From Bacteroidota bacterium (GTDB taxonomy: Bacteria; Bacteroidota; Ignavibacteria; Ignavibacteriales; Ignavibacteriaceae): a DNA stretch of 50,791 nt. Positions 1 to 7,959 of the stretch are shown here, piece after piece. Within the stretch, counting starts at the first letter, position 1; each line of letters begins with the position of its first letter. Below the pieces are notes generated by a model. The model searched no databases. It was not told the origin of the DNA and worked only from the letters and a program-made list of their open reading frames with translations. Location of the stretch: positions 1 to 50,791 of the forward strand of contig JAEXTA010000225.1 of assembly GCA_023453665.1 (NCBI GenBank), written 5' to 3'. The position numbers and the translations under genes are program-made.

Positions 1-1
1 G

Positions 2-580
2 TTCAGGGATAACTGGGGTTTTGAATTAAATCTTTCGCTCGGCAGAAGTAAAGATTCCGACAAAGAGTTTACTTCTTATGAAGCCAGTTTAAGTTCGTGG
101 TATAATATTTCGCCAAAGTGGAGCGGCAACCTTTACGGCGGTTATACAAGAACATATAATTTTGACCGTGACTATCTTGCTTACTATTCATGGCTTGGGG
201 CATATATTAGCTGGCAGGCATTTTCTGTTTTGAATATCGGAACTTCGTATGATATGTACACAGAATTTAATCCCGATGGAAACATTGAAGATATTGCATT
301 CAACGCGCGACCATATTTTTCTTTAACACCAATTAATGATCTGAATATCAGGGTTTATGTTGATAATGTTTTTATCCGTTCATCAGACAGAATGGAAAGG
401 ATAATCGCCGGATTTTTATTCTCATATAACTTCTTACCCAAAAGCTGGATATACTTAGCTGTTAATGAAACACACGACAGAAGCGATGAATATGATTCCT
501 CAAATAATTTATTACCGAACAGGTTTCATCTTACAAGCCGGGCTGCTGTTCTTAAAATAAAATACCTTTACTACTTCTGA
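2..580 (+). CDS. C-terminal part of a DUF5916-type outer-membrane beta-barrel protein (5' truncated)
   Basis: The frame is open from the window edge to a stop at 578-580, giving the last 192 residues of a longer protein. What remains alternates short hydrophobic and polar stretches rich in Tyr, Trp, Phe and Asn (for example WYNISPKWSGNLYGGYTRT), as in outer-membrane beta strands. It ends in an aromatic-terminated strand, KIKYLYYF, the usual last strand of barrels recognised by the BAM machinery. The layout resembles the C-terminal region of DUF5916 proteins, which carry an N-terminal carbohydrate-binding-like domain and a C-terminal barrel. The N-terminal part lies outside the window, so the family call is a recollection of the pattern. 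The next gene starts 55 bases downstream. Confidence 0.6.
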   Translation, partial: FRDNWGFELNLSLGRSKDSDKEFTSYEASLSSWYNISPKWSGNLYGGYTRTYNFDRDYLAYYSWLGAYISWQAFSVLNIGTSYDMYTEFNPDGNIEDIAFNARPYFSLTPINDLNIRVYVDNVFIRSSDRMERIIAGFLFSYNFLPKSWIYLAVNETHDRSDEYDSSNNLLPNRFHLTSRAAVLKIKYLYYF

Positions 581-635
581 TAGTGGCTTTCAAATTATTG
601 ATGAAGTAATTTGTGTTCAAAAATACGAAGGAAGT

Positions 636-1295
636 ATGTCTGCAACGCGGCTCGTAAAAAAACTTAAAATTAAACCGGGCGAAAAAATATTATTAATAAA
701 TTCACCACAGAATTATTCCGACTTGCTTAAACCATTGCCGGAAGGAACAATAGTCACGAACAAACCCTCAGGAAGATTCACCTCAATTCATATATTTATA
801 AAAAGCAGATCAGAGTTGAATAAGGAGTTGCGAAGAATAAAATCTCTGCTGAATGATAACGGGATGACCTGGTTTTGTTTTCCAAAAAAATCTTCTGGGA
901 TTAAAACGGATATCGACAGAGATTCAGGCTGGGAAGCGATTGAAAAAACGGGGTTAAGGTTCATCACTCTTGTTTCAATTGATGAAGTATGGAGCGCATT
1001 TGGTTTAAGATTTGAAAAAGAAGTTAAGATTCAGAAAGTGCAAGAACCATCGACTGAAGAGAAAAAATATATCGATAAAGAAAAGAAGATCGTTAAAACC
1101 CCGCCCGACCTTCAAAGTGAACTTCAGAAAAATAAAAAGGCTTTTGAATATTTTAACTCGTTAGCATACTCACATAAAAAAGAATACGTATTGTGGATAA
1201 TCGAAGCGAAGAAGGAAGAAACAAGAAAAGCACGTATCTATAAAATGATTGAGAAACTCAATTCCGGTTTAAAGAATCCTTCGGATAAAAAATAA
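636..1295 (+). CDS. DUF3052 domain fused to a YdeI/OmdA-like C-terminal domain
   Basis: A 219-residue protein in two parts. Residues 1 to about 118 look like a DUF3052 domain: it opens with LKIKPGEKILLINSP, has a central segment with a conserved Trp (DNGMTWFCFPKKSSG) and ends in VSIDEVWSAFGLRF. A charged linker rich in Lys and Glu follows. Residues about 150-215 match the C-terminal helical YdeI/OmdA domain (bacteriocin-protection family), with the typical LAYSHKKEYVLWIIEAKKEE segment. Both domains are usually found as separate proteins, and neither has a well-established biochemical activity. AAGGAAGT precedes the ATG at usual spacing. It converges on the CoA-binding gene with only one base between the two stops and no terminator hairpin. 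The domain assignments are good; the role is unknown. Confidence 0.75.
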   Translation: MSATRLVKKLKIKPGEKILLINSPQNYSDLLKPLPEGTIVTNKPSGRFTSIHIFIKSRSELNKELRRIKSLLNDNGMTWFCFPKKSSGIKTDIDRDSGWEAIEKTGLRFITLVSIDEVWSAFGLRFEKEVKIQKVQEPSTEEKKYIDKEKKIVKTPPDLQSELQKNKKAFEYFNSLAYSHKKEYVLWIIEAKKEETRKARIYKMIEKLNSGLKNPSDKK

Positions 1296-1296
1296 T

Positions 1297-1752
1297 TCAA
1301 GCTGGAAGTTTATTTCCCCACTTCATAATAGTTTTATGAAGCCTGTGGAAGAACCCCATTGGTTCAAGGAACATTAAAAGACAATATCCGTGAATTACAT
1401 TCATTCCGTTATCTTGACCAAACTTTATTGCTTCGTCTGATTCAGAACCCTGCTGCATCCAGAAATTTTTTATGCCAGCATCAAACGCTTCTGAAATAAT
1501 TATTTCAGTAACAGCGGGCTGAACTACAGCCGCCACTGTATCAACAGGATGAGTTATTTCAGCAATATTCTTATACAATTTTATTCCGTTTACTGAACCA
1601 CCCGATGGATTGATAGCATAAACATTATAACCTTTGTCAACCAACTGGTTATATAATGTATATCCGAATCCTTTACCAGTTTTAGATACACCGGCAACAG
1701 CAATATTTTTCTTTGAAATAAATCTGTCAATCATTGATGATGTTACAGTCAT
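1297..1752 (-). CDS. CoA-binding protein, YccU-like
   Basis: A 151-residue Rossmann-fold protein of the CoA-binding-domain-2 family. It shows the N-terminal nucleotide-loop strand IAVAGVSKTGKGFGYTLYN, the AINPSGG turn and the conserved late segments NFWMQQGSESDEA and GYCLLMFLEP. The family binds CoA or a related nucleotide without a settled enzymatic role, and the length is normal for a single-domain member. The start overlaps the end of the RseC-like gene by 26 bases; an in-frame ATG 18 bases further in would still overlap. It is therefore probably translated with the rnf operon and is its last gene. Confidence 0.85.
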   Translation of the reverse strand: MTVTSSMIDRFISKKNIAVAGVSKTGKGFGYTLYNQLVDKGYNVYAINPSGGSVNGIKLYKNIAEITHPVDTVAAVVQPAVTEIIISEAFDAGIKNFWMQQGSESDEAIKFGQDNGMNVIHGYCLLMFLEPMGFFHRLHKTIMKWGNKLPA

Positions 1753-2191
1753 TTGCGGCTCCTTTCCAGACGAAAATAATTTGCGGGTAGTTATTTGATA
1801 AATTGCCCCTGTATTTCTGCACCAATAAAATCACACCTGAATAAAAACTTATAAAACATACTCCAAGTAAAAATGAAAACAACTCTTTGTTTGTTTCAAA
1901 AAACATAAAACCCAGATAGATACCTGCCATAAGCAGTATTAGGGGTATTCCATAAATGAACATACTTGCTGTAATAATTTTTTTGCCTTCGAGTGAAACG
2001 CGGACTTTGTCACCGCATTCAACACCAAAATTATCTTTTACTTTAAGCTGCCTGTCCGTTTCACCGGACGGTTTGCAGTAAACCTTTGCCGAACAATCTT
2101 CACATTTTTCTTTGCTAAGAATGTTTATGACAGCAAAACCATTACCGCATTCGGTAACAATCCCCTCTTCAATCAATTCTTCATTATACAT
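1727..2191 (-). CDS. rseC: SoxR-reducing/RseC-like membrane protein
   Basis: A 154-residue RseC/MucC-type protein. The N-terminal soluble part (1-70) has four cysteines, C15, C30, C33 and C39, in the spacing typical of the family (CEDCSAKVYC), then a beta-rich VRVSLEGKK segment. Two membrane helices follow, at about 74-95 and 103-123, and a short cytoplasmic tail. RseC homologues are encoded with rnf genes in many bacteria and help keep SoxR reduced or interact with Rnf. Position directly after rnfB (27-base gap) fits that role. Function in this organism is by analogy. It overlaps the downstream CoA-binding gene. Confidence 0.85.
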   Translation of the reverse strand: MYNEELIEEGIVTECGNGFAVINILSKEKCEDCSAKVYCKPSGETDRQLKVKDNFGVECGDKVRVSLEGKKIITASMFIYGIPLILLMAGIYLGFMFFETNKELFSFLLGVCFISFYSGVILLVQKYRGNLSNNYPQIIFVWKGAANDCNIIND

Positions 2192-2218
2192 AACAGCCTG
2201 CCGTATTTTTAAAGAACA

Positions 2219-3058
2219 CTAGTTTACCGTCTCTTCTTTTTTTATCTGAGCATTTTGAGGATGAAGAAGATCGATTGCTTTTGTACTGCACTTCTCAATC
2301 GGGACTTTACTTAAGTCAAGTTTTGTGTAATCAATTATTGCCAGGTTATTTTCCATAACGACCCCGCCATCGGATTTACGTGCGCAGATACCGCATCCGA
2401 TACATGAAACAACGCAAACCTTTTTTGCTGTTTTGGGGTCATCCTGGTTTTTACAGAATACAAATAACTGTCTGTCAGAAGGATGTATTTCAATAATTCC
2501 GCGCGGACATGCTTTTGCACAAAGTCCGCATCCCGTACACAGCTCATCAACAACAACGGGTAAACCGTTATCATCCATGTACATTGCCCCGAACTGGCAT
2601 GCGTCAACACATTCACCACCGCCAAGACAGCCATACAAACAAAGTTTATCTCCTCCCGAAACCAATGCTTGTACTGTGCATCCAGTGGGACCATTGTAGG
2701 ATACATCTTCTTTAACAGCGGCTTCGTGGTTTCCGCCTTTGCATAAAACTCTTGCAACAAGTTTTATTGTATCGCCGGATTCAACACCAAGTATTCTTGA
2801 AATTTCTTCAACAACATCAGCACCGCCAACAGGACATCCGTTAGCCGCGGCTTTACCTTCAACAACTTTTACCGCGAAATCATAACAGCCTGCGTTACCG
2901 CAAGCGCCGCAGTTTGCGTTAGGAAGCACTTCGTTTACTTCTGCTATTTTAGGGTTTTCTTCAACACGAAGTTTTTTATCGGCGATTGCAAGCGCTCCTG
3001 CAAAAATAAATCCGAGTCCGCCCATTGTTGATATTGCAATGATTAATGTAAAATCCAT
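2219..3058 (-). CDS. rnfB: Rnf electron transport complex subunit B
   Basis: The 279-residue iron-sulphur subunit that takes electrons from ferredoxin in the Rnf ferredoxin:NAD+ oxidoreductase. A membrane helix (about 4-24) precedes the four-cysteine cluster motif C50, C53, C58, C75. A first ferredoxin domain follows with C140, C144, C150, C154 and C174, C177, C180, C184 (CTGCGLCAKACP). The second ferredoxin domain keeps C219, C222, C225 and a distal C257 (KCSTKAI). It lacks the CP cysteine after C225 (ARKSDG instead) and the second CxxCxxC, so it probably holds one cluster, not two. The gene is separated from the other rnf genes by apbE and a NusG-II protein, and an 85-base gap with a palindrome lies upstream. 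Confidence 0.95.
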   Translation of the reverse strand: MDFTLIIAISTMGGLGFIFAGALAIADKKLRVEENPKIAEVNEVLPNANCGACGNAGCYDFAVKVVEGKAAANGCPVGGADVVEEISRILGVESGDTIKLVARVLCKGGNHEAAVKEDVSYNGPTGCTVQALVSGGDKLCLYGCLGGGECVDACQFGAMYMDDNGLPVVVDELCTGCGLCAKACPRGIIEIHPSDRQLFVFCKNQDDPKTAKKVCVVSCIGCGICARKSDGGVVMENNLAIIDYTKLDLSKVPIEKCSTKAIDLLHPQNAQIKKEETVN

Positions 3059-3108
3059 TTTTATTTTCCTTTTACTTCTTCATATCACTAAGATTTAACA
3101 CTCTACTA

Positions 3109-3137
3109 TGTCATCCTTCGACAAGCTCAGGATGACA
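3109..3137. repeat. Palindromic intergenic repeat between apbE and rnfB
   Basis: Perfect 9-base arms TGTCATCCT and AGGATGACA flank an 11-base loop (TCGACAAGCTC). The loop core recurs, in inverted orientation and with one change, in the hairpin at 4936-4963, which points to a dispersed palindromic repeat family. There is no U-run after it on the minus strand, so a mid-operon processing or stability element is more likely than a terminator. Confidence 0.75.
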
Positions 3138-3143
3138 ACAATA

Positions 3144-4130
3144 TTAATTCACTAAATACTTTTCAAAACCGGTGGAATAAAAAATCTTTCCTAAACTATC
3201 GACTATCATTACTTCTGTGTTTTCTAAAGTCTCTATTAGTTTCATACCTTCATCTTTACCAAGAACAAACACTGCCGTTGCGAGCGCATCAGCTTCCATA
3301 TCTGTTTGAGCAATCACAGTTACGCTTCTGCATTTGTCGGATGGATAACCTGTTTTGGGATCAAGTATATGATGATACCGCTTACCATCTTTTTCAAAAT
3401 ACTGTTCATAGTCTCCGGATGTAGCGACAGCCATTCCGTTCAGCTTTAATGTACCAAGTAAGTTTGTTGAGCTTCGCGGATGTTGAATACCGACAACCCA
3501 ATCTCTGCCTAACTCACGTATCTCTCCGCCTGCATTTACAAGAGCTGTATTTATTCCATTACGTTTTAAAAGTTCGATTGCTTTATCAACAGCATATCCT
3601 TTGGCTACTGCACCAAAGTTTAACTGAACACCATTCGCTTTAGTGAATGAAGCGTTAGAATTAAACCGAATATTTTTCCAACCCGATAAACTTTTTGCAA
3701 TCAAAATATTTTTTTCTGATGGCAGTACAGGATCAGAACTTCCAAATTTCCATTCATCGATAAGAGTACCAAGACTAACATCAAATGCGCCGTTTGAAAT
3801 TTTGTTAAGCGAATCACAGTACAACATTACTTCAAATATTTCGGGATGCGGAGCAAAAAGTGTTTCGTTTGAATTATTAATCTTTGTAATTGTTCCAACA
3901 TCTGAGTGTGATGAGAACAGGTCATCGATTCTTTTTATTTCATCAAATGCTTTTGTGATAATTTTATCTGCTTCTGTTTCGTTCATCCCCTTAACCTGAA
4001 TTTCAACCAACGTGCCCATTAAAAGCCGGGTCCGTTTAGTCAAGAGATTTTCATTATTGTTTTTTGCAAAGAAAAATCCGATTGCAAAAAGCACAATGAA
4101 TGCAGAACTATATAAAATTATTTTTTTCAA
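3144..4130 (-). CDS. apbE: FAD:protein FMN transferase (ApbE)
   Basis: A 328-residue ApbE flavin transferase, which moves FMN from FAD onto a Thr of target proteins, including RnfD and RnfG. An N-terminal hydrophobic segment (residues 4-22) without a lipobox Cys should anchor it on the periplasmic side, where flavinylation happens. Family motifs are present: LLMGTLVEI near the start, the GAVAKGYAVDKA loop, NAGGEIRELG, the HHILDPKTGYPSD metal/flavin segment and DALATAVFVLG. It follows the NusG-II gene by 6 bases. Its presence inside the rnf locus and the flavinylation motifs in RnfD and RnfG make those two subunits the obvious substrates. Confidence 0.95.
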   Translation of the reverse strand: MKKIILYSSAFIVLFAIGFFFAKNNNENLLTKRTRLLMGTLVEIQVKGMNETEADKIITKAFDEIKRIDDLFSSHSDVGTITKINNSNETLFAPHPEIFEVMLYCDSLNKISNGAFDVSLGTLIDEWKFGSSDPVLPSEKNILIAKSLSGWKNIRFNSNASFTKANGVQLNFGAVAKGYAVDKAIELLKRNGINTALVNAGGEIRELGRDWVVGIQHPRSSTNLLGTLKLNGMAVATSGDYEQYFEKDGKRYHHILDPKTGYPSDKCRSVTVIAQTDMEADALATAVFVLGKDEGMKLIETLENTEVMIVDSLGKIFYSTGFEKYLVN

Positions 4131-4136
4131 TTCTTT

Positions 4137-4871
4137 CTAAGCAGTTACAATTCTTACTAACAATTTATTCGGCGCGCAGGCTATAACATCACCTTCTGCT
4201 GCAGCAAGTGAATGTTTGCATATTCCATTTTTGCAGGATGATGAATGAACGCGAACAATACCATCATGAAGGGTTAACCCGGTTTTCCCGATTACACCAT
4301 CAACTGAAATATTTTTGAAATTCTTTTCCAATGAAATTTTGTCAACCAATCCTTTTTCATTTTCAATCAGTAATTCTTTTTTGCCTGAATGAAGTAATGT
4401 TGAAAAGAAATCAGATTCTTTATACTCTGCGGTAAATAAATATTCAGCTTTCCGGTTTTTAATTTCATTTCTCAGGTTAAACAACGCAAAGTTTAATTCA
4501 TCTATTGAATAAACAGAGTTGTTTGAGTCGCTGAATATAAGGTCGGAATCAACTTCATCCTTTAATTTTTTAATTCTGTAAGTAACAATACCTTTGTTAG
4601 AAAAATTTTCTTTTCTTGATGATAAATCAAGTTTATTAATAACCGCATTAAAATTTGAATCGGCTATCAGAACCGGGTCTGAGTTACTCTTAACTTTATT
4701 TCTGAATGATGAAATGATCTTCGATAATATCTGTTCATCAGCAGGAATAAATCCATGTATTGAATAGTAATTTATTTTAGAATTATTGCTCAATTTACCG
4801 GTAGTAATCCCAGCGCCTAATGCTACCGTTGATAAACCGGCTATCTTGAAAAAGTTTCTTCGTGAAATCAT
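4137..4871 (-). CDS. Tat-exported NusG domain II protein of the rnf locus
   Basis: A 244-residue protein read from the ATG at 4871, chosen because AAGGAG lies 7 bases upstream; a TTG 21 bases earlier is in frame but would bury that site. The N-terminus carries a twin-arginine signal, SRRNFFK (residues 3-9), then a hydrophobic stretch. The middle, about 35-185, is unrecognised. The C-terminus is a NusG-II domain with VRVHSSSCKNGICKHS (C213, C218) and a third Cys, C232. NusG-II proteins are known companions of rnf and apbE genes, but no biochemical role is established. Tat export implies the protein folds, possibly with a cofactor, before leaving the cytoplasm. It sits between rnfA and apbE. 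Confidence 0.75.
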   Translation of the reverse strand: MISRRNFFKIAGLSTVALGAGITTGKLSNNSKINYYSIHGFIPADEQILSKIISSFRNKVKSNSDPVLIADSNFNAVINKLDLSSRKENFSNKGIVTYRIKKLKDEVDSDLIFSDSNNSVYSIDELNFALFNLRNEIKNRKAEYLFTAEYKESDFFSTLLHSGKKELLIENEKGLVDKISLEKNFKNISVDGVIGKTGLTLHDGIVRVHSSSCKNGICKHSLAAAEGDVIACAPNKLLVRIVTA

Positions 4872-4935
4872 TTTATTCTCCTTAAATGTCAAAAGTCAGA
4901 CGTGAAACGTCAGACCAAATTATTAAAATCTTTTT

Positions 4936-5003
4936 GTCACATTGAGCTGGTCGAAATGTGACCGTCAGTCTTCGGCACCCGCCTCAGGCGGGCAGACTGA
5001 CAA
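4936..5003. repeat. Tandem palindromic repeats between rnfA and the NusG-II gene
   Basis: Two hairpin-forming units lie side by side. The first has arms GTCACATT and AATGTGAC around a GAGCTGGTCGA loop. The second has outer arms GTCAGTCT and AGACTGAC with an inner CCGCC/GGCGG stem. They fill much of the 183-base gap in an operon otherwise packed with overlaps. The first loop resembles, inverted, that of the palindrome at 3109-3137. Confidence 0.75.
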
Positions 5004-5054
5004 TCCGTGTTTTCAATTAACAACAACCAACACACTACTTACCACAAACCAAAC

Positions 5055-5627
5055 TCAAATCATTCCCGCAAAGCCCATAAAGGCTAATGCTAGTATGCCT
5101 GCAACGATTAATGTAATCGGTGCACCTTGAAATGATTTCGGAACATCTGCTAAATCAAGTTCTTCTCTTATACCAGCCATAATAACCAGCGCCAGAGTAA
5201 ATCCCGCTCCCGCACCTATTCCGAAAACCACACTCTGAAGAAAATCATATTCTTTCATTGATGCGAGCAATGCAAGCCCTAGTATTGCACAGTTAGTTGT
5301 TATCAGCGGAAGAAAAATTCCCAGTGCTCTGTACAAAGGCTGTGATACTTTTTTAATCACCATTTCCACAAACTGAACTAATGCGGCAATAACCAGAATG
5401 AATGATGGTATCTGTAAAAACTCGAGAGAGTAAGGAACAAGTAAAAGGTTGTACAATAACCAGCTTACTATCGCTGTTAAAACCATGACGAATGTTGTTG
5501 CAAGTCCCATGGAAATGGCAGATGAAGTTTTATTTGATACTCCAATGAATGGACAAATCCCAAGAAAGTATGCAAGCACAAAATTATTTACTAATGCTGC
5601 TGAAATAAAAATTATTAAGAGTTCCAT
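5055..5627 (-). CDS. rnfA: Rnf electron transport complex subunit A
   Basis: A 190-residue integral membrane protein with six predicted helices, the normal length for RnfA/NqrE. It has the family segments NNFVLAYFLGICPFIGVS (C25) and TNCAILGLAL (C113). These cysteines, with their counterparts in RnfE, hold the intramembrane iron-sulphur cluster at the RnfA-RnfE interface. The RnfE stop lies 2 bases upstream, so the two are translationally linked. A 183-base gap with palindromes follows. Confidence 0.95.
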   Translation of the reverse strand: MELLIIFISAALVNNFVLAYFLGICPFIGVSNKTSSAISMGLATTFVMVLTAIVSWLLYNLLLVPYSLEFLQIPSFILVIAALVQFVEMVIKKVSQPLYRALGIFLPLITTNCAILGLALLASMKEYDFLQSVVFGIGAGAGFTLALVIMAGIREELDLADVPKSFQGAPITLIVAGILALAFMGFAGMI

Positions 5628-5629
5628 AA

Positions 5630-6322
5630 TTAAATACCTGCTTCCTTCAATACTTCATCAGTAATATCTTCTTTACCTGAACGTTTGTATTGAGCAAGAA
5701 GTGATTCGCGTTCAAGGTTTTTCTTTCGTTCTATATAAACATTTGCAAAGCCCATCATCAGTCCGAGTGTAAGAAAAGCACCTGCAGGTAGAATCATTAT
5801 AAGCCATGGTTCAAATGCGTTTGGTAAAACCTGGTAGCCGAGTAATGTTCTTGAACCGATGATTTCTCTTATTCCCCCAAGCACAAAAAGTGAAATCAAA
5901 AAACCTGCACCGTTGCCAAGTGCGTCAAGCACTGATCTTAAAGGACTATTCTTTGAAGCAAACGCTTCTGCTCTTCCGAGTATTATACAGTTAACAACGA
6001 TCAGCGGGATAAACGGACCTAATGCTTTACTTAATTCCTGGAACTGTGCTTTCATTACGAGATCAACGATTGTTACAAATGTTGCTATGATAACTATGTA
6101 TGCTGCTATACGCACCTGGTTGGGAATTAATTTTCTTACAAGTGATATAAGAAGACTTGAAAACACAAGCACAAAAGTAGTAGCAAGCGCCATCGCAATT
6201 CCATTTATTGCTGAAACTGTAACCGCAAGTGTTGGACACATTCCGAGTATTTGTTTGAATGTCGGATTTATTTCCCACAATCCTTTTGTAAATTCTTTAA
6301 GGAGCGTTACCTGTTTTTTCAT
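5630..6322 (-). CDS. rnfE: Rnf electron transport complex subunit E
   Basis: A 230-residue membrane protein paralogous to RnfA. It opens with NPTFKQILGMCPTLAVT (C29) and carries VVNCIILGRAEAFA (C112), the two cysteines expected to share the membrane iron-sulphur cluster with RnfA. About six helices are followed by a charged cytoplasmic tail (ERKKNLERESL) longer than the minimum for the family. The start overlaps the rnfG stop by 4 bases and the stop is 2 bases before rnfA. Confidence 0.95.
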   Translation of the reverse strand: MKKQVTLLKEFTKGLWEINPTFKQILGMCPTLAVTVSAINGIAMALATTFVLVFSSLLISLVRKLIPNQVRIAAYIVIIATFVTIVDLVMKAQFQELSKALGPFIPLIVVNCIILGRAEAFASKNSPLRSVLDALGNGAGFLISLFVLGGIREIIGSRTLLGYQVLPNAFEPWLIMILPAGAFLTLGLMMGFANVYIERKKNLERESLLAQYKRSGKEDITDEVLKEAGI

Positions 6323-6885
6323 TTTGCAGCTCCTTTTTCTTCAAGTGATTTCAATTTTGCAATACCTTCATTTACAATTGTGACAACAGCTCTTGATGAA
6401 ATTGTTGCCCCTGTTATAGATTGAACTTCATTCGGATTTGATGGTTCAACTCCTTTTACAAGCTTTATCGTTGGTACAGGGGTTAATCCATTATATTGAT
6501 CCTTGTAAGGGGCTTCAAGAATTTTTGTACCGAGTCCCGGAGTTTCAGATTGTTCAAGAACTTCGATAGAAGATATTTTGTCTAACGCCGGTGACAGACC
6601 TATCATTAATTTTATTTTTCCCTGGAAACCATTACCTGAATAAACCAGGGAGTAACCAAAGAAATTATTTTGTTCATCAAAAACTTTATAAGCCTCAAAA
6701 TCTTTTGATTGAACTGGCTCATATTTCTTTCCTTCAGGATGAACAAGAAATATTGCGCGTTCTGTTTCAGCTTTTTGATTGACAGCGATTTTAGGCGCTG
6801 CCCAGTTGTTTACAAGCGATAATGAACCACCTGCAATAACTCCTATAACTGTAAGTGTAGCGACAATCCTGATTACCTCTTTCAT
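6319..6885 (-). CDS. rnfG: Rnf electron transport complex subunit G
   Basis: The 188-residue FMN-binding subunit. An N-terminal membrane helix (about 5-27) is followed by a periplasmic FMN-binding domain. The flavinylation motif SITGATISS is near the C-terminus, with T161 the expected attachment residue for phosphoester-linked FMN. The preceding EQSETPGLGTKI segment is also family-typical. The start overlaps rnfD and the stop overlaps rnfE by 4 bases each. The FMN would be installed by the ApbE encoded in the same locus. Confidence 0.95.
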   Translation of the reverse strand: MKEVIRIVATLTVIGVIAGGSLSLVNNWAAPKIAVNQKAETERAIFLVHPEGKKYEPVQSKDFEAYKVFDEQNNFFGYSLVYSGNGFQGKIKLMIGLSPALDKISSIEVLEQSETPGLGTKILEAPYKDQYNGLTPVPTIKLVKGVEPSNPNEVQSITGATISSRAVVTIVNEGIAKLKSLEEKGAAK

Positions 6886-7865
6886 TTCTTCGCTCCCTTC
6901 TCAACACCGAATATTCTTGGCTTTGTATATCTGTTTATCAAAGGAACAAATCCATTCATAAACAAAATTGAATACATAACTCCTTCGGGCAGCCCGCCAT
7001 AAATTCTTATTACAACAAGAACGAGAGAAATTCCCAAACCGAAAATCCACATTCCCTTACCGGTAATTGGTGATGTAACCCAATCGGTCGCCATAAACAT
7101 TGCGCCAAACAGGAAACTTCCAGCGAAGATGTGAAAAACAGGGGAAGGATTGTGAGGGTCGAGCATCCAGAAAATTCCGCCAAAGATAAACATTCCGATT
7201 ATCATTGAAACCGGAATACGCCAGTTAACAATTCCAACAGCAATTAAAAATATTCCGCCAATAAGTACAGCTATAGCGGAAGTTTCTCCAAGTGAACCTC
7301 CGATATTTCCAATTGCCATTGGGACTGTTTCAGTAAAAACTTTATCAAACTTTAATGCCGCCAGCGGAGTTGCACTTGTAATACCATCAACTGCAAAATT
7401 TGGTTTAGTCCACGTTGTTATCTGAACTGGAAAAGCAGCTTGCAGAAATGCTCTTCCTACTAATGCCGGGTTGAAGATGTTGTAACCAAGTCCGCCGAAA
7501 ATTTGTTTGCCAAGTCCTATCGCAACAACAGAACCTATTGCAGTTGCAGAGATAGAAAAATTCGGAGGAAGTGTAAGTGAAAGCAGCAAACCCGTTAAAG
7601 CTGCGCTTCCATCAAACCATGTTATTTGCTTTTTTCTTATTGATTGAATTGCTGATTCAGTTCCGACTGCAAAGACTACCGCGGTAATCATTATAAAAAT
7701 CTGCTGCCACCCGAAGAATACGAGTGCGCCTGCTATTGAGGGAACTAATGCTGCAACAACAAACCACATAACTTTTTGTGTCGTCCACTTCGAGTGTAAA
7801 TGTGGCGATGTTGTGAGATCAAACTGAACTGTTTTTTTTGTTTCTGTAATTGTAGCTGTTTCCAT
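6882..7865 (-). CDS. rnfD: Rnf electron transport complex subunit D
   Basis: A 327-residue polytopic membrane protein with the RnfD/NqrB signature. It has about ten helices, the QIFGGLGYNIFNPALVGRAF block near 121-140, and a flavinylation motif DGITSATPLAAL with T166 as likely FMN acceptor. The late segment GAMFMATDWVTSPITGKG is a family hallmark. RnfD passes electrons across or within the membrane and is thought to form part of the ion path. It overlaps rnfG by 4 bases. The 85-base gap to rnfC contains a repeat of the CTTAGTG type. Confidence 0.95.
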   Translation of the reverse strand: METATITETKKTVQFDLTTSPHLHSKWTTQKVMWFVVAALVPSIAGALVFFGWQQIFIMITAVVFAVGTESAIQSIRKKQITWFDGSAALTGLLLSLTLPPNFSISATAIGSVVAIGLGKQIFGGLGYNIFNPALVGRAFLQAAFPVQITTWTKPNFAVDGITSATPLAALKFDKVFTETVPMAIGNIGGSLGETSAIAVLIGGIFLIAVGIVNWRIPVSMIIGMFIFGGIFWMLDPHNPSPVFHIFAGSFLFGAMFMATDWVTSPITGKGMWIFGLGISLVLVVIRIYGGLPEGVMYSILFMNGFVPLINRYTKPRIFGVEKGAKK

Positions 7866-7870
7866 AATTA

Positions 7871-7959
7871 TTTTCTTAGTGAAACTGAGTGGACTAAGTA
7901 TCTTAGTGGTTTAAAGGAATTTACCACTTAAGCACTAAGGACACTTAGAGTCACTTAGT
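7871..7959. repeat. CTTAGTG-type imperfect inverted repeat between rnfC and rnfD
   Basis: The segment consists of recurring CACTTAG/CTTAGTG units, with TTAGTGGT opposite ACCACTTAA around a short A/T-rich loop. The right half (7920-7959) matches, in inverted orientation, the intergenic element at 13048-13087, so this is a dispersed repeat. It is the only sizeable non-coding stretch between rnfC and rnfD. Confidence 0.65.

Noticed and set aside
2335..2760. 141-codon open frame on the minus strand overlapping rnfB
   Set aside because: It lies inside rnfB in another frame, has no family resemblance, and the rnfB frame has all expected cysteine motifs.
5859..6383. 174-codon plus-strand frame opposite rnfE
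   Set aside because: Antisense shadow of a membrane protein gene; it is hydrophobic only because rnfE is.
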